DNA of 64,000 nucleotides. Source: Natrononativus amylolyticus. Lineage in GTDB: Archaea; Halobacteriota; Halobacteria; Halobacteriales; Natrialbaceae. Positions 36,920 to 46,449 of the stretch are shown piece by piece. The number at the start of each line of letters is the position of its first letter. Positions within the stretch are counted from its first letter, which is position 1. The position numbers were made by a program, and so were the translations under genes. The stretch covers positions 248,001 to 312,000 of the forward strand of contig NZ_CP101458.1 in assembly GCF_024362525.1 (NCBI RefSeq), given 5' to 3'. The notes beneath the pieces were generated by a model, which saw nothing but the letters and a program-made list of their open reading frames with translations, was not told the origin of the DNA and did not search any database.

Positions 36920-38998
36920 ATGAGCGACGACAGCATACAGCAAACGACGAGACGTACCGTCCTGAAAGCGACGGCGGGCGCGCTGGGGGTGGTCGGCGTC
37001 GGCGGTGTCGCGAGCGGACACAAAACGACCACCGACGGCGACTACGGCGACCAGTTCGACGGCGTCCGTGCGAACGCCGCGGCGAACACCGAGGTCGTCG
37101 GCTACCACAGCGCCGGCGGCATCGGGTCGGCGGCGTTCGCGGGCAGTCCCGACGACCCCCACTACGGGGCGTTCACCGAACTGCGGGTTCACGACGATCT
37201 GGCGGTCGTCTCGGCGTTCTCCTCGCGCGACGAGACGCCGGGACGCGGCATGGCCGTTCTCGACGTCGGCCAGTTCACTCGCGCGGAGAGCCGCGAGGAA
37301 CTCGAGGACGCCGACCTCACGGTCCTCTCGTTCTACGGTAACGAGAACGACGGAGCGGCCTGCATGGACGTCAAGCTCTCGGACGACGGCCAGTACGCCT
37401 TCGTCTCGAAACAGCCGTTGACCGCGCTGTTCGACGAAACCGAACTCGACCTCGAGGACGACGACGCGGACAGCGGCGGCGCCGACGGGGCGGCACTCGA
37501 GGTCGTCGACATCTCCGATCCGGGCAACCCCGAGTTCGTCACGCAGACCTCGCTGTCGGTGTGGGCGCTCGGGCCGCACAACGCTTGGTACCACCAGATC
37601 GGCGGCCGGGAGTACGTCTTCACGACCCACGGCGAGGACGGCGTCACCGGCGGCATCAACGTCTTCGAGTTCGACCGCGACCTCGGGACGCTGGAGTTCG
37701 TCAACTGGTGGAACTACTCGGCGGAACTCGCCCAGCCGGGAGCCGAGACGGACACCGACGGCGGGGAGGCCTACGCCCACGACATCGTCGTCCAGGACGA
37801 CCCCCGGTTCGGAACGCCCGTCGCCTACCTGGCGAACTGGAACGCGGGCACCCGCCTGCTCGACGTGAGCGATCCGACCGATATCGAGGAACTCGGCGTT
37901 TTCGAGCAGGACCGCGCTCACCACACCGTGCCGGCACCGACGCTGCAAAACGGCAAGCGCGTGTTCGTCGCCGGCCACGAGAACCCCTCGAGCCACGAGG
38001 ACCTCGGCGACGTCCGCACCGACGGCGAAACCGGTCACTACTACCTCGTCGACGCCGATCCGATCGACGAGGTTCTCGCCGGAGAGCGCGACGAACCGGT
38101 GTACCTGGGCGCCTCGAGCACCCTCCGAGAGGACGGCGTCGAGGCCGCCAGCCGGACGGCGTTCGAGATGTACGAGGACAACGGAAAGACGGAACTCGAC
38201 TACTGGATCCTCTTCGAGTCGACGGACCAGACGTTCGACGAGACGCCCGGCTTCGAGGCCGAAGCGGAGGACGGCGACCACGAGTACGAAGGGTTCGACG
38301 ACTTCAACCTGAGCGCGCACAACCTCGACATCGACGCCGACGGAAACGTCGTCGCCGGCCACTACCACGCCGGCACCCGATTCATGGAGATCACCGACGA
38401 GTTCGCCCTCGAGGCGACGGGCTACAGCCGCGTCGGCCCCGCCGTTCCCGAGGACGCCACGCTCGAGGCGCTCTCCTCGGGAACGCCCTTCCACTGGTCG
38501 TCGGTGATGCGAAACGGCGTCGCGTTCTCGAGCGGGATCAACGAGGGGCCACAGGCCATCGCTCACGACGACATTCCGGTCGGCGAGGATACGCCGATCG
38601 ACCTCGACGTAGAGCGCGAGGCCGACGCCTCGCTCTTTACGGCGGGCCAGACCAGCCAGGTACGGATCCACGTCGACAGCGACGAACCAGTCCAGATCAG
38701 GGATCGGATTCCCGGCGAGTGGGAGGTCGTCGGCGGCGATGTAAGCGTCGCGGAAATCAGCGACGGCGACCGGAAAGTCGTCACCGCAGACGAACCGCTC
38801 GAGTCGGGCACGGTCCGGTACTTCGTCGAGGTGCCGTCGGATCTCCTCGACACCGGGAGCTACACGGTCGGCCCGGTCGAGTACGCCCGCCCGGACGTCG
38901 AAAGCGAGTACGGCGGCGGCGTCAGCGTCACCAACTTCCTCTGGCGCAAGGAGAACGGGGAAACGGTGACGAAGACGGTGGCCGGCCTCGATCTCTGA
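36920..38998 (+). CDS. Tat-exported LVIVD-repeat beta-propeller-like protein
   Basis: 692 residues. A Tat signal TTRRTVLKATAGALGVVGVGG ends in VASGH, with no lipobox Cys, so it is probably released or membrane-retained. The body has LVIVD-type repeats: ELRVHDDLAVVSAFSS, GAALEVVDISDPGNPEFVTQ and GTRLLDVSDPTDIEELGVF, blades of a propeller. Residues near 560–690 form a separate beta-sandwich-like end, SLFTAGQTSQVRIHVDSDEPVQIRD. Strongly acidic. Function of LVIVD proteins is unknown; they are often extracellular binding modules. Confidence 0.8.
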   Translation: MSDDSIQQTTRRTVLKATAGALGVVGVGGVASGHKTTTDGDYGDQFDGVRANAAANTEVVGYHSAGGIGSAAFAGSPDDPHYGAFTELRVHDDLAVVSAFSSRDETPGRGMAVLDVGQFTRAESREELEDADLTVLSFYGNENDGAACMDVKLSDDGQYAFVSKQPLTALFDETELDLEDDDADSGGADGAALEVVDISDPGNPEFVTQTSLSVWALGPHNAWYHQIGGREYVFTTHGEDGVTGGINVFEFDRDLGTLEFVNWWNYSAELAQPGAETDTDGGEAYAHDIVVQDDPRFGTPVAYLANWNAGTRLLDVSDPTDIEELGVFEQDRAHHTVPAPTLQNGKRVFVAGHENPSSHEDLGDVRTDGETGHYYLVDADPIDEVLAGERDEPVYLGASSTLREDGVEAASRTAFEMYEDNGKTELDYWILFESTDQTFDETPGFEAEAEDGDHEYEGFDDFNLSAHNLDIDADGNVVAGHYHAGTRFMEITDEFALEATGYSRVGPAVPEDATLEALSSGTPFHWSSVMRNGVAFSSGINEGPQAIAHDDIPVGEDTPIDLDVEREADASLFTAGQTSQVRIHVDSDEPVQIRDRIPGEWEVVGGDVSVAEISDGDRKVVTADEPLESGTVRYFVEVPSDLLDTGSYTVGPVEYARPDVESEYGGGVSVTNFLWRKENGETVTKTVAGLDL

Positions 38999-39072
38999 GC
39001 GGGTACGGGGGCTCGAGAGAGGTCAGGCCTCGAGTCCGCCGTCCACGTTCTGGCCCCCTCGATCACGGGACC

Positions 39073-39519
39073 TCACTCGGGACACTCGCCTGCAGAATCG
39101 TCAGCGGCCCACAGCTGTAACGACGCAGCACCCCGGTGTAGTTCGATAGCAGGGATCGTACAGTCACCATCTACAGCGTCTTCTCGGGTGAGTGTCTCCG
39201 TTTGCGTTTCGGAATCCACCTCCGGGCCGGAGACCGCGTACGACACCTCGTACGTTTTCGGTTCGGCGGACCACGTCGATTCGATCACCTCGTACTCGTC
39301 GCCGGCCAGTTCAACCGTTTCGTTACTGAGGGATGTTCCGTCGCTCTCTACGTCCACCTGAATCGTGTGTGCCTCTTGGTGAGTGTTCGACACGATCAGA
39401 TCGCCCATCTCGAGTCCTTCTTCATCGGACGTGCGCGAACTGCAACCAGCACTCAACACGACTGCCGATGCTATGCCACCTGTTTTGAGAATCGACCGCC
39501 TGGTTCGAAGAAGGACCAT
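39073..39519 (-). CDS. Tat lipoprotein of unknown function
   Basis: 148 residues from ATG 39519 (MVLLRTRRSILK); ATG 39543 adds eight residues. Seen: RTRRSILKTGGIASAVVLSAGCSS, a Tat signal with lipobox SAGC, then one small beta-rich domain with DLIVSNTHQEAHTIQVDVES. Cysteines near the C-terminus (DGDCTIPAI and GECPE) could form a disulfide. I do not recognise a named family. Convergent with the LVIVD gene (74-base gap). Confidence 0.7.
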   Translation of the reverse strand: MVLLRTRRSILKTGGIASAVVLSAGCSSRTSDEEGLEMGDLIVSNTHQEAHTIQVDVESDGTSLSNETVELAGDEYEVIESTWSAEPKTYEVSYAVSGPEVDSETQTETLTREDAVDGDCTIPAIELHRGAASLQLWAADDSAGECPE

Positions 39520-39543
39520 GCGGGAAACTGGAATCTCAGTCAC

Positions 39544-39841
39544 AAGTATTTTCTCTTTTGGTAAACAACCTGAGGATTCAACGTTGTTTGACCGCGTAGT
39601 GAGAGTGCGGTAGCGGATGGACGCGACAGTTTCACGGTATCGGTTGTTTTTCGCGGGAACTTCCGATCGATTCAGATCCGGTCTTCGTATCTAACACCCC
39701 GTTCCGGCTCGGCGGCGCTTTTCGGCGTTTGAAACTGGGATCGCGTAACTGACGGCATGATACGACACGAAGGAGTCGCCACGTCCGCTGCTCCGGTCGG
39801 TCGTGGCGTTCGAAATCTGATGTACGTCACCCGCGGCGACC
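39544..39841. other. Intergenic region, nothing specific
   Basis: About 300 bases between the lipoprotein gene's upstream side and the end of the FrdA-like gene. AT-rich gtattttctcttttgg (39545–39560) may be the lipoprotein promoter. No other signal is seen. Confidence 0.4.
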
Positions 39842-41698
39842 TCACTCGAGGTGGTGATAATCGAGTTCGTACCCCTCCTTGAGGGCCTCCTGTACCGGCT
39901 TGCTGGGTTCGCCGACGTCGCGCCGGCGGAGGGCGAGCTCGCCCTCCTCGACCGACAGCACGAGGTTGACTCGCCAGTCCGACTCCTCGTCGTCGTGGTC
40001 GGCCCGGTAGTGTGCGCCGCGAGACTCCGTTCGCTCGAGAGCCGCCCGGAGCAGCAGTTCGGCGACGGTGAGGCTCACGGAGAGGTCGACGGCGTACTCG
40101 AACGACCGCGACGTGAGGTCGCCGTCGACCCGGAGGTCCGCGGTTCGCTCGCGCAGCGCCGCAAGCTTCGCCAGCCCCTCTCGGAGGCCTGCCTCATCCC
40201 GGAGGATGCCCGCGTGCTCCCACAGCAGGTCGCCCAGGTCCTCGAGGAGCTCCTGGGGGGTTACGTCCCCGTCGGCGGCCGCGAGCGCCTCGAGGGCCGC
40301 GAACTCTCGCTCGGCCAGCGCCCGCTGGTCGTCGCTCACTTCGGGGTCGCGGTCGTCGTTCGCCACGGCGTCGGCGACGTGCTCGCCGACGAGTTTTCCG
40401 ATCGCCACGGTTTCAGCAAGCGAGTTGCCGCCGAGGCGGTTCGCGCCGTGGACGCCCGCGACGGACTCTCCGACGGCGTACAGCCCGTCGACGCCGGTTT
40501 CGCCGGTCTGGAAGTCGATGTCGACGCCGCCCATCGTGTAGTGAGCCGTCGGCGCGATCTCCATCGGTTCCTCGGTGATGTCGACGCCGAGCGACTCGAA
40601 GCGCTCGACCATCGACGGCAGCCGGTCGCGGACGTACTCGGCGTCTCGGTGAGTGATGTCGAGGTAGACGCCGCCGTTATCGGTGCCGCGGCCCTCCCGG
40701 ACCTCTCGAGCGATCGCCCGCGCGACGACGTCCCGGGCGTCGAGTTCCATCTGGTCGGGCGAGTAGCGCTCCATGAACCGCTCGTCCTCCGCGTTGTAGA
40801 AGCGCCCACCCTCGCCGCGAACCGCCTCGGTGACGAGCCGGCCGTCCCACTCCTCGCCGTAGCGGTCGCCGACCATCCCGGTCGGGTGGAACTGGACGAA
40901 TTCGCAGTCGAGCAGCCGCGCCCCGGCCTCGAGCGCGAGCGCCTGGGCGTCGCCGTTGTTCTCCTCGTCCCGCGAGGAGTGACGATCGTAGACCGCCGAA
41001 AAGCCGCCCGCGGCGAGCACGACGTGGTCGCTCCGGAATAGGAGCCCGCCACCGGTCTCCATATCGAAGCCGACCGCGCCGGAGACGCGCTCGCCGTCCG
41101 AGAGCAGTCGCGTGATCATGGCGTTTTCGCGGTGGGGAATCTCGAGTTCGCGGGCCGTCTCGATCAACGTCTCGAGCATCGCCTCTCCGGTCCGATCGCC
41201 GACGAAGCAAGTGCGGCGGTAGGACTGGGCGCCGAAGTAGCGCTGGTTGATCCTCCCGTCGTCGGTGCGATCGAACGGGGTCCCCCAGGCGTCGAGTTCG
41301 CGGATCCGGTCGGGCATGTGTTCGGCGACCAGTTCGACCGCCTCCGGATCGTTCAGGTGGTGGCCCTCGGTCAGCGTGTCCGCCGCGTGGATCGTCCAGT
41401 CGTCTTCGGGATCGAGCGATCCGAGCGCCGCGTTGACGCCGCCTGCCGCCCACGTCGTGTGCGCGTCGCCGTGATCGCGCTTGCCGATCACCAGCGGCTC
41501 GAGCCCTGCCTCGGCGAGCGAAATGGCGACGCGCGCACCCGCCGCGCCCGCCCCGATCACGAGCGCCGGCGTCGTGACGACCTCGTACTCGAGTCCGTCG
41601 GTGGCGTCCGTATCGCCGTCGTCGATTCGGCTCTCGACGCCCGCGCCGTCCGCGACGGCCGCCGGTACCCGACGGTCGTCGGTCGCTGTTTCTGTCAT
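39842..41698 (-). CDS. SdhA/FrdA-family flavoprotein (orphan)
   Basis: 618 residues from ATG 41698 (MTETATDDRRVPAAV); an earlier start has no family character. Seen: FAD fold PALVIGAGAAGARVAISLAEAG, AHTTWAAGGVNAALG with a His at the covalent-FAD position, EFVQFHPTG, TEAVRGEGGRFYN with catalytic Arg, HYTMGGVDIDFQTGETGVDGLYAVGE and VHGANRLGGNSLAE. This is the succinate dehydrogenase/fumarate reductase/aspartate oxidase superfamily. No iron-sulfur or membrane partner is adjacent, unlike sdhCDBA elsewhere in the window. It could be a soluble fumarate reductase, an L-aspartate oxidase (NadB lacks the His) or the A subunit of an unlinked complex. Confidence 0.85.
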   Translation of the reverse strand: MTETATDDRRVPAAVADGAGVESRIDDGDTDATDGLEYEVVTTPALVIGAGAAGARVAISLAEAGLEPLVIGKRDHGDAHTTWAAGGVNAALGSLDPEDDWTIHAADTLTEGHHLNDPEAVELVAEHMPDRIRELDAWGTPFDRTDDGRINQRYFGAQSYRRTCFVGDRTGEAMLETLIETARELEIPHRENAMITRLLSDGERVSGAVGFDMETGGGLLFRSDHVVLAAGGFSAVYDRHSSRDEENNGDAQALALEAGARLLDCEFVQFHPTGMVGDRYGEEWDGRLVTEAVRGEGGRFYNAEDERFMERYSPDQMELDARDVVARAIAREVREGRGTDNGGVYLDITHRDAEYVRDRLPSMVERFESLGVDITEEPMEIAPTAHYTMGGVDIDFQTGETGVDGLYAVGESVAGVHGANRLGGNSLAETVAIGKLVGEHVADAVANDDRDPEVSDDQRALAEREFAALEALAAADGDVTPQELLEDLGDLLWEHAGILRDEAGLREGLAKLAALRERTADLRVDGDLTSRSFEYAVDLSVSLTVAELLLRAALERTESRGAHYRADHDDEESDWRVNLVLSVEEGELALRRRDVGEPSKPVQEALKEGYELDYHHLE

Positions 41699-41822
41699 CG
41701 GTGTGAACTCAGGGCCGAACGAATTTAGGTGTCTCTCCAAACGCGATCGGGACGTTCGCGCGGCTCGATCCAGCGCCGCCACCACGGCATTTAGGGGGAG
41801 CGTTATCGTAGCGCAGACCGAG

Positions 41823-42356
41823 ATGCAGCCGGTCGTCCACCTCGCCGTCGGCTACCTCTGTTATGCGGCCTACAGCCGCTGGCGTCGCGGCAAACCGCCC
41901 GGAGAGGCGCCGGCGCTCGCCGCGATCGCGGGCGCGGCGCTTCCCGACTTGCTCGACCAGTCGCTGTACCACGGGGGGCTCACCCCCGTCGGACGAACGA
42001 TCGGCCACTCGCTGCTGTTCGCGGTTCCGGTGATCGCGGTCGTCTGGCTGGTCGCGAGCGGTAGAAATCGGCGGCTCCTCGGACCGGCCTTCGCCATCGG
42101 CTACCTCTCGCACCTCGCGACGGACGTCCCCTGGCACGTCCTCTCGGGGGATTACGACGAACTCGGCTTTCTCCTCTGGCCGATCACCCACATGCCCGAG
42201 TACTCCGGCGTCAAAACGCTCGGCCACGTCGGCGGTCTCGAGGTCACGACGCTCTGGCTCGAGGCACCGATCCTCGTCGCCGGAATCGCCCTCTGGTGGC
42301 ACGACGGCCGTCCCGGTACCGAGGCGATTCGGCGAGCGGTCAGCCGGTGGACGTAG
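41823..42356 (+). CDS. Membrane metal-dependent hydrolase (YdjM/DUF457-like)
   Basis: 177 residues from ATG 41823. The frame extends upstream antisense to the FrdA-like gene. Seen: VVHLAVGYLCYAAY with His, AALPDLLDQSLYH, RTIGHSLLFAVPVIAVV and GYLSHLATDVPWHVLSG, the spaced His/Asp residues of the inner-membrane metal-dependent hydrolase family, plus about four helices. Substrate unknown. Confidence 0.82.
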   Translation: MQPVVHLAVGYLCYAAYSRWRRGKPPGEAPALAAIAGAALPDLLDQSLYHGGLTPVGRTIGHSLLFAVPVIAVVWLVASGRNRRLLGPAFAIGYLSHLATDVPWHVLSGDYDELGFLLWPITHMPEYSGVKTLGHVGGLEVTTLWLEAPILVAGIALWWHDGRPGTEAIRRAVSRWT

Positions 42357-42417
42357 CGCCTCGCCGAAACACGAGCAGTGATGCCGGTGGAGGCCGAACC
42401 CGCCCGCTGATGAGCTG

Positions 42418-43629
42418 GTGGCCGTGAGCGACCTCGGGACGATCCGTCGCGGGCTCGAGACGCTGTGGACCGACGACCGAGGCGCCGTCCTGCTCGCGAT
42501 CGCGGCGGGCTGGTTTCTCTCGATCGGCGTCCGCCTCGTCTACCCCGTCTTACTCCCCGCGCTCCGGACGGAGTACGGCCTCTCGCTCTCCCAGGCGGGG
42601 CTCCTGTTGAGCGTGCTCTGGGTAGCGTACGCCCTCGGCCAGCTTCCCGGCGGAATGTTCGCCGATCGGTTCGGCGAAGGGCGGATCCTCGTCGTCAGCA
42701 CGACCCTCTCGGCGGTGACGATCGCCCTCGTCGCGACGGCTGCGACGGTGTCCGTCCTGTTCGCCGCGACGGCCCTGTTCGGGCTGGCGACGGCGCTGTA
42801 CGGCGTCGCCCGCTACACCGCGCTCTCGGATCTCTTTCCGGACAACGACGGAGCGGCCGTCGGAATCACCCTGGCGGCAGGAGAAGTCGGAAACGCCCTG
42901 CTGCCGCCGCTGGCCGGCTTTATCGCGGCGGCGCTCGCCTGGCAGTACGGCTTCGGCTTCACCGTGCCGCTGTTTCTCGGCGTCTCGCTCTACCTCTGGC
43001 TCGCCCTCCCCGCGCGGACCTCCGGGCCGACGAGCGCCGTCGACTCGCTGAGCCTCGAGACCGGCCGGTACGTCCTCGTCGCGCTCGCAAAGCCCGCGAT
43101 CGTGATCGCGACGCTCGTTCAACTGCTCGGCTTTGCCGTCTGGCAGGTGTACACCGGCTTTTACCCGACGTATCTGATCGAGGTCAAGGGACTCCCGACG
43201 GCGTTCGTCACGGTGATGTTCGGGCTGTTCTTCGCGCTCGGGGTCGTCGTTCAGCCGCTGTCGGGGGCGGCCTACGACCGGTTCGGCATCCGCCGCTCGC
43301 TGCCCGCCGTGATGGGCTGTGCAGCGGTCGGCCTCGCGCTGTTTCCGCTGCTCGAGGGGCTCGTCCCGATCCTGCTGATCACGATGCTCTCGAGCACCCT
43401 TCTGGGAGTGACCGTCATGACGATGCCGTACCTGACCGGCGCGCTCCCGACGGATATGCAGGGAACCGGTCTGGGCACCATCCGCACGACGTTCATGCTG
43501 ATCGGTGCCGGGGCGCCGGCCGTCGCGGGCGTGCTCGCGGACCTGGACCTCTTCGACGAGGTGTTCTTCCTGCTGGCCGGCCTCGCGGTGGTCGCACTCG
43601 CACTCTCGCAGTTGCTCCCCGATCAGTGA
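42418..43629 (+). CDS. MFS transporter
   Basis: 403 residues with about 12 helices. Seen: the motif-A-like loop GGMFADRFGEGRIL between helices 2 and 3, GLSLSQAGLLLSVLWVAYALGQLPGG, and a second-half counterpart SGAAYDRFGIRRSLPAVMG. The start is GTG 42418 or the GTG six bases on, with no ATG nearby. Substrate unknown. Confidence 0.88.
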   Translation: MAVSDLGTIRRGLETLWTDDRGAVLLAIAAGWFLSIGVRLVYPVLLPALRTEYGLSLSQAGLLLSVLWVAYALGQLPGGMFADRFGEGRILVVSTTLSAVTIALVATAATVSVLFAATALFGLATALYGVARYTALSDLFPDNDGAAVGITLAAGEVGNALLPPLAGFIAAALAWQYGFGFTVPLFLGVSLYLWLALPARTSGPTSAVDSLSLETGRYVLVALAKPAIVIATLVQLLGFAVWQVYTGFYPTYLIEVKGLPTAFVTVMFGLFFALGVVVQPLSGAAYDRFGIRRSLPAVMGCAAVGLALFPLLEGLVPILLITMLSSTLLGVTVMTMPYLTGALPTDMQGTGLGTIRTTFMLIGAGAPAVAGVLADLDLFDEVFFLLAGLAVVALALSQLLPDQ

Positions 43630-43638
43630 TCTGTTCGG

Positions 43639-46167
43639 TCACTCCGTACCCGCCGCGTCGGGGGTTTCGGGCTCGACTCCCGAGAGGCGCATCGCGTTGC
43701 CGGTGACGCCGAGGCTCATCCCCATGTCGCCGATAACCACCGCGTGAATCACCGTCACGACTCCGAACGGCGCGCCGGCCGCGAGCACCGCTTTCACGGC
43801 CAGACTCGACCAGATGTTCTGGCGGATCACGCCGTTGGCCTTCCGCGAGAGCCGGTAGAGGTACGGAAGCCGGGTGAGATCGTCGCCCATCAGCGCCACG
43901 TCCGCCGTCTCGAGCGCCGTGTCCGTCCCCGCCGCCCCCATCGCGATTCCCACGTCCGCCGTCGCGAGCGCGGGCGCGTCGTTGATCCCGTCGCCGACCA
44001 TGGCGACGCGGTGGCGGGGTTCTCCTACCCCGTCTTCCCCTTCCAGTCGGCGAATCCACTCGAGTTTCTCCTCGGGGAGCAGTTCGGCGTGGTACTCCTC
44101 GATGCCGACGTCTTCGGCGATCGCCCGCGCGGTTCCCTCGTTGTCGCCGGTGAGCATCACGACGCGAACGCCCTGCTCTTGCAGCCGCGAGACGGCCCAG
44201 GCCGCGTCCGGACGAACCCGGTCTGCCACGCCGACGACGCCGATCGGGCCGTCCTCGGTGCCGACGATCACGACGGTCTTCCCCTGGGCTTGAAGCTCTG
44301 GGACGATCTCTGCGAGCACGTCGAGACACGCCTCTCGGTCGCACTGGGACTCGGCCTCGTAGCCCATCGACGCCAGGCTCACTCCGCCGTCGGTCGTCGC
44401 GTGTACGTGTCCCAGGTCCGCAAGCCCGTCGAAGAGTTCCGGCTTGCCCACGTAGTGAGTGGTGCCGTCGACCTCGGCGCGGACGCCCTTTCCGGTTAGC
44501 GCCTCGAACTCCGAAACGTCGGGATCGTCGGGCTCGAGACCCCGTTCCTCGGCGTAGCCGACGATCGCTCGCCCGATCGGGTGTTCGCTCCGGTATTCCG
44601 CGGCGCCAGCCCGGCGGAGCACCTCGTCCTCGCTCGTCCCCTCGAGCGGAACGACGTCAGTCACCGAGAGATCGCCGGTCGTGAGCGTCCCCGTTTTGTC
44701 CATCGCGAGGACGTCGCTCTCGCCGACGGCCTCGAGGTGGCGCCCGCCCTTGATCAGCACGCCGTTTTTCGCCGCGCTCGTGATCCCGGAGACGACGCTC
44801 ACGGGCGTCGAGATGACAAACGCGCAGGGACAGGCGATGACCAGCAGCGTCAGCCCGCGGAGGAACCAGGTGTCCCAGGACGCGCCGACGAGAAGCGGCG
44901 GAGCCACGGCGACCGCCACCGCGATGGTCACCACGACCGGCGTGTAAACGTTCGCGAAGCGGTCGACGAACTGCTCCCGTTTCGTCTTCTCGCGTTCTGC
45001 GTCCTCGACCAGGTGAACGATTCGGGCGAGCGTCGAGTCGTCCACTTCGCTCGTAACCTCCACCTCGAGGTAGCCCGCTTCCGAGATGGTGCCCGCATAG
45101 ACCTCGTCGCCCGTACTGCGGTCGACGGGGACGCTCTCGCCGGTGATCGGCGACTGATCGACCGCGCTCTGGCCTTCGAGGACGACCCCGTCGGTCGGGA
45201 TCTTCTCGCCCGGCCGGACGACGACGATGTCGCCCACCTCGACCGCCTTCGCGGGAACCGTCTCTTCGCTGCCGTCCGGTCGCAGCACGGTCGCCGTCTC
45301 CGGCGAGAGGCTCATCAGTTCCCGCAGGGAGTCCCGCGCCCGGTCCATCGAGAACCGCTCGAGCAGCTCCGCGACGCTGAACAGCACCGCGAGCATCGCT
45401 CCCTCCTTGGGGTGGTGGGCCGCAACGCTGGCGACGATACCCGCGGCCATCAGGAAGTCGATGTCGAGGCTCCGGTTTCGCGCCGAGTAGTAGCCGTTGC
45501 GGACGATCGGCGCGCCAGCGATCGCCGCGGCCGCGACGAACAGCGCGTGCGAGAGCTCGTAGGGTCGGCCGCCGAGGGTGGCGAGAACCGGATCGAGGCC
45601 GGGGAGAACGAACTCGAGGACGAGTCCGACGACCACGAGGACGGCGCCGACGGCGGTTCCGGCGGCTCGAGGCGTTCGCCACACCCGCTTCGCCTCCTGA
45701 ACGCGATCTCGGTTACCGTCGGGCGTCGCCTCGTAGCCCGCGCGCTCGATGGCTCGAACGACGGCCTCCTCCTCGAGGCCGCTCCCGGAGACCGTCACGC
45801 GCCCCGACGCCGGCTGTGCGGCGATCGAGGTGACGGACTCGAGGCCCTCGAGGGCGTTCTCGACCTTGCTCGCACAGGAGGCGCAGTCCATCTCGGGAAC
45901 GGCGAGGGTGAGTTCCCGTCCGCCTTCGTTGCCGTCGACGGCGTAGCCCGCCGCCTCGACGCGCTCGCGGATCGCCGCCTCGCTCGTCTGCGCGGAGTCG
46001 TACTCGACGACGAGCGTTCCGCTGGTCACGCGGGCGTCGATCTCTTCGATTCCCTCGAGGCGCTCGACGCTGTTCTCGACTTTGCCGGCACACGACGGAC
46101 AGTCCATCGACGGAACCCGTAGCTCGAGGCGTCTCGAGCGGGTCGCGTCGGCGGAGGGCTCGCTCAT
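43639..46167 (-). CDS. Heavy-metal-translocating P-type ATPase, Zn/Cd/Pb type (P1B-2)
   Basis: 842 residues from ATG 46167; a GTG at 46188 would add seven. Two N-terminal heavy-metal-associated domains each have an MDCXXC site (MDCPSC, MDCASC). Core motifs: ITGESVPVD, CPC in the membrane (VIACPCAFVIS), DKTGTLTTG with the phosphorylated Asp and VGDGINDAPAL. In the last two helices NIWSSLAVKAVL and IGDMGMSLGVTGNAMRL carry the Lys and Asp typical of Zn/Cd/Pb exporters rather than Cu ATPases. Exports divalent soft metals. Convergent with the MFS gene (9-base gap). Confidence 0.9.
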   Translation of the reverse strand: MSEPSADATRSRRLELRVPSMDCPSCAGKVENSVERLEGIEEIDARVTSGTLVVEYDSAQTSEAAIRERVEAAGYAVDGNEGGRELTLAVPEMDCASCASKVENALEGLESVTSIAAQPASGRVTVSGSGLEEEAVVRAIERAGYEATPDGNRDRVQEAKRVWRTPRAAGTAVGAVLVVVGLVLEFVLPGLDPVLATLGGRPYELSHALFVAAAAIAGAPIVRNGYYSARNRSLDIDFLMAAGIVASVAAHHPKEGAMLAVLFSVAELLERFSMDRARDSLRELMSLSPETATVLRPDGSEETVPAKAVEVGDIVVVRPGEKIPTDGVVLEGQSAVDQSPITGESVPVDRSTGDEVYAGTISEAGYLEVEVTSEVDDSTLARIVHLVEDAEREKTKREQFVDRFANVYTPVVVTIAVAVAVAPPLLVGASWDTWFLRGLTLLVIACPCAFVISTPVSVVSGITSAAKNGVLIKGGRHLEAVGESDVLAMDKTGTLTTGDLSVTDVVPLEGTSEDEVLRRAGAAEYRSEHPIGRAIVGYAEERGLEPDDPDVSEFEALTGKGVRAEVDGTTHYVGKPELFDGLADLGHVHATTDGGVSLASMGYEAESQCDREACLDVLAEIVPELQAQGKTVVIVGTEDGPIGVVGVADRVRPDAAWAVSRLQEQGVRVVMLTGDNEGTARAIAEDVGIEEYHAELLPEEKLEWIRRLEGEDGVGEPRHRVAMVGDGINDAPALATADVGIAMGAAGTDTALETADVALMGDDLTRLPYLYRLSRKANGVIRQNIWSSLAVKAVLAAGAPFGVVTVIHAVVIGDMGMSLGVTGNAMRLSGVEPETPDAAGTE

Positions 46168-46310
46168 TGCATATCCGTACTCGGTCACGTCGGATACGGG
46201 TTATTTGGCGCACGCCAACTACGGTAGGATCTGACGGTAGAGTCTATCCGTCGAATTTCTTTACCCGGGTTTCGGCGTGACGCTCGCGATCAATACAGCA
46301 ACCTCTTTTA

Positions 46311-46355
46311 CCGGGGGTTGAGGCTGGCGTCGGAGACGCCAGCCGACGCCCCCGG
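46311..46355 (+). repeat. Composite 45-base hairpin
   Basis: Outer arms ccggggg (46311–46317) and cccccgg (46349–46355). Inner 10-bp perfect stem 46322–46331 / 46335–46344 closes on the loop gga. It can fold in RNA or single-stranded DNA, as IS200/IS605-like ends do. Confidence 0.8.
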
Positions 46356-46449
46356 CAAAACCCGTTGATGCCAAAAAGCCGCCGTCGCGGACTTCGTCCG
46401 CTTCGGCGGGGAAACGCCTCGCTTCGCTCGGCGTATGCTCCAGGATGAA

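Noticed and set aside
43639-46167. Copper ATPase (CopA) identity
   Set aside because: CPC and MDCXXC also fit Cu, but the Lys and Asp in the last two membrane helices match the Zn/Cd/Pb class better.
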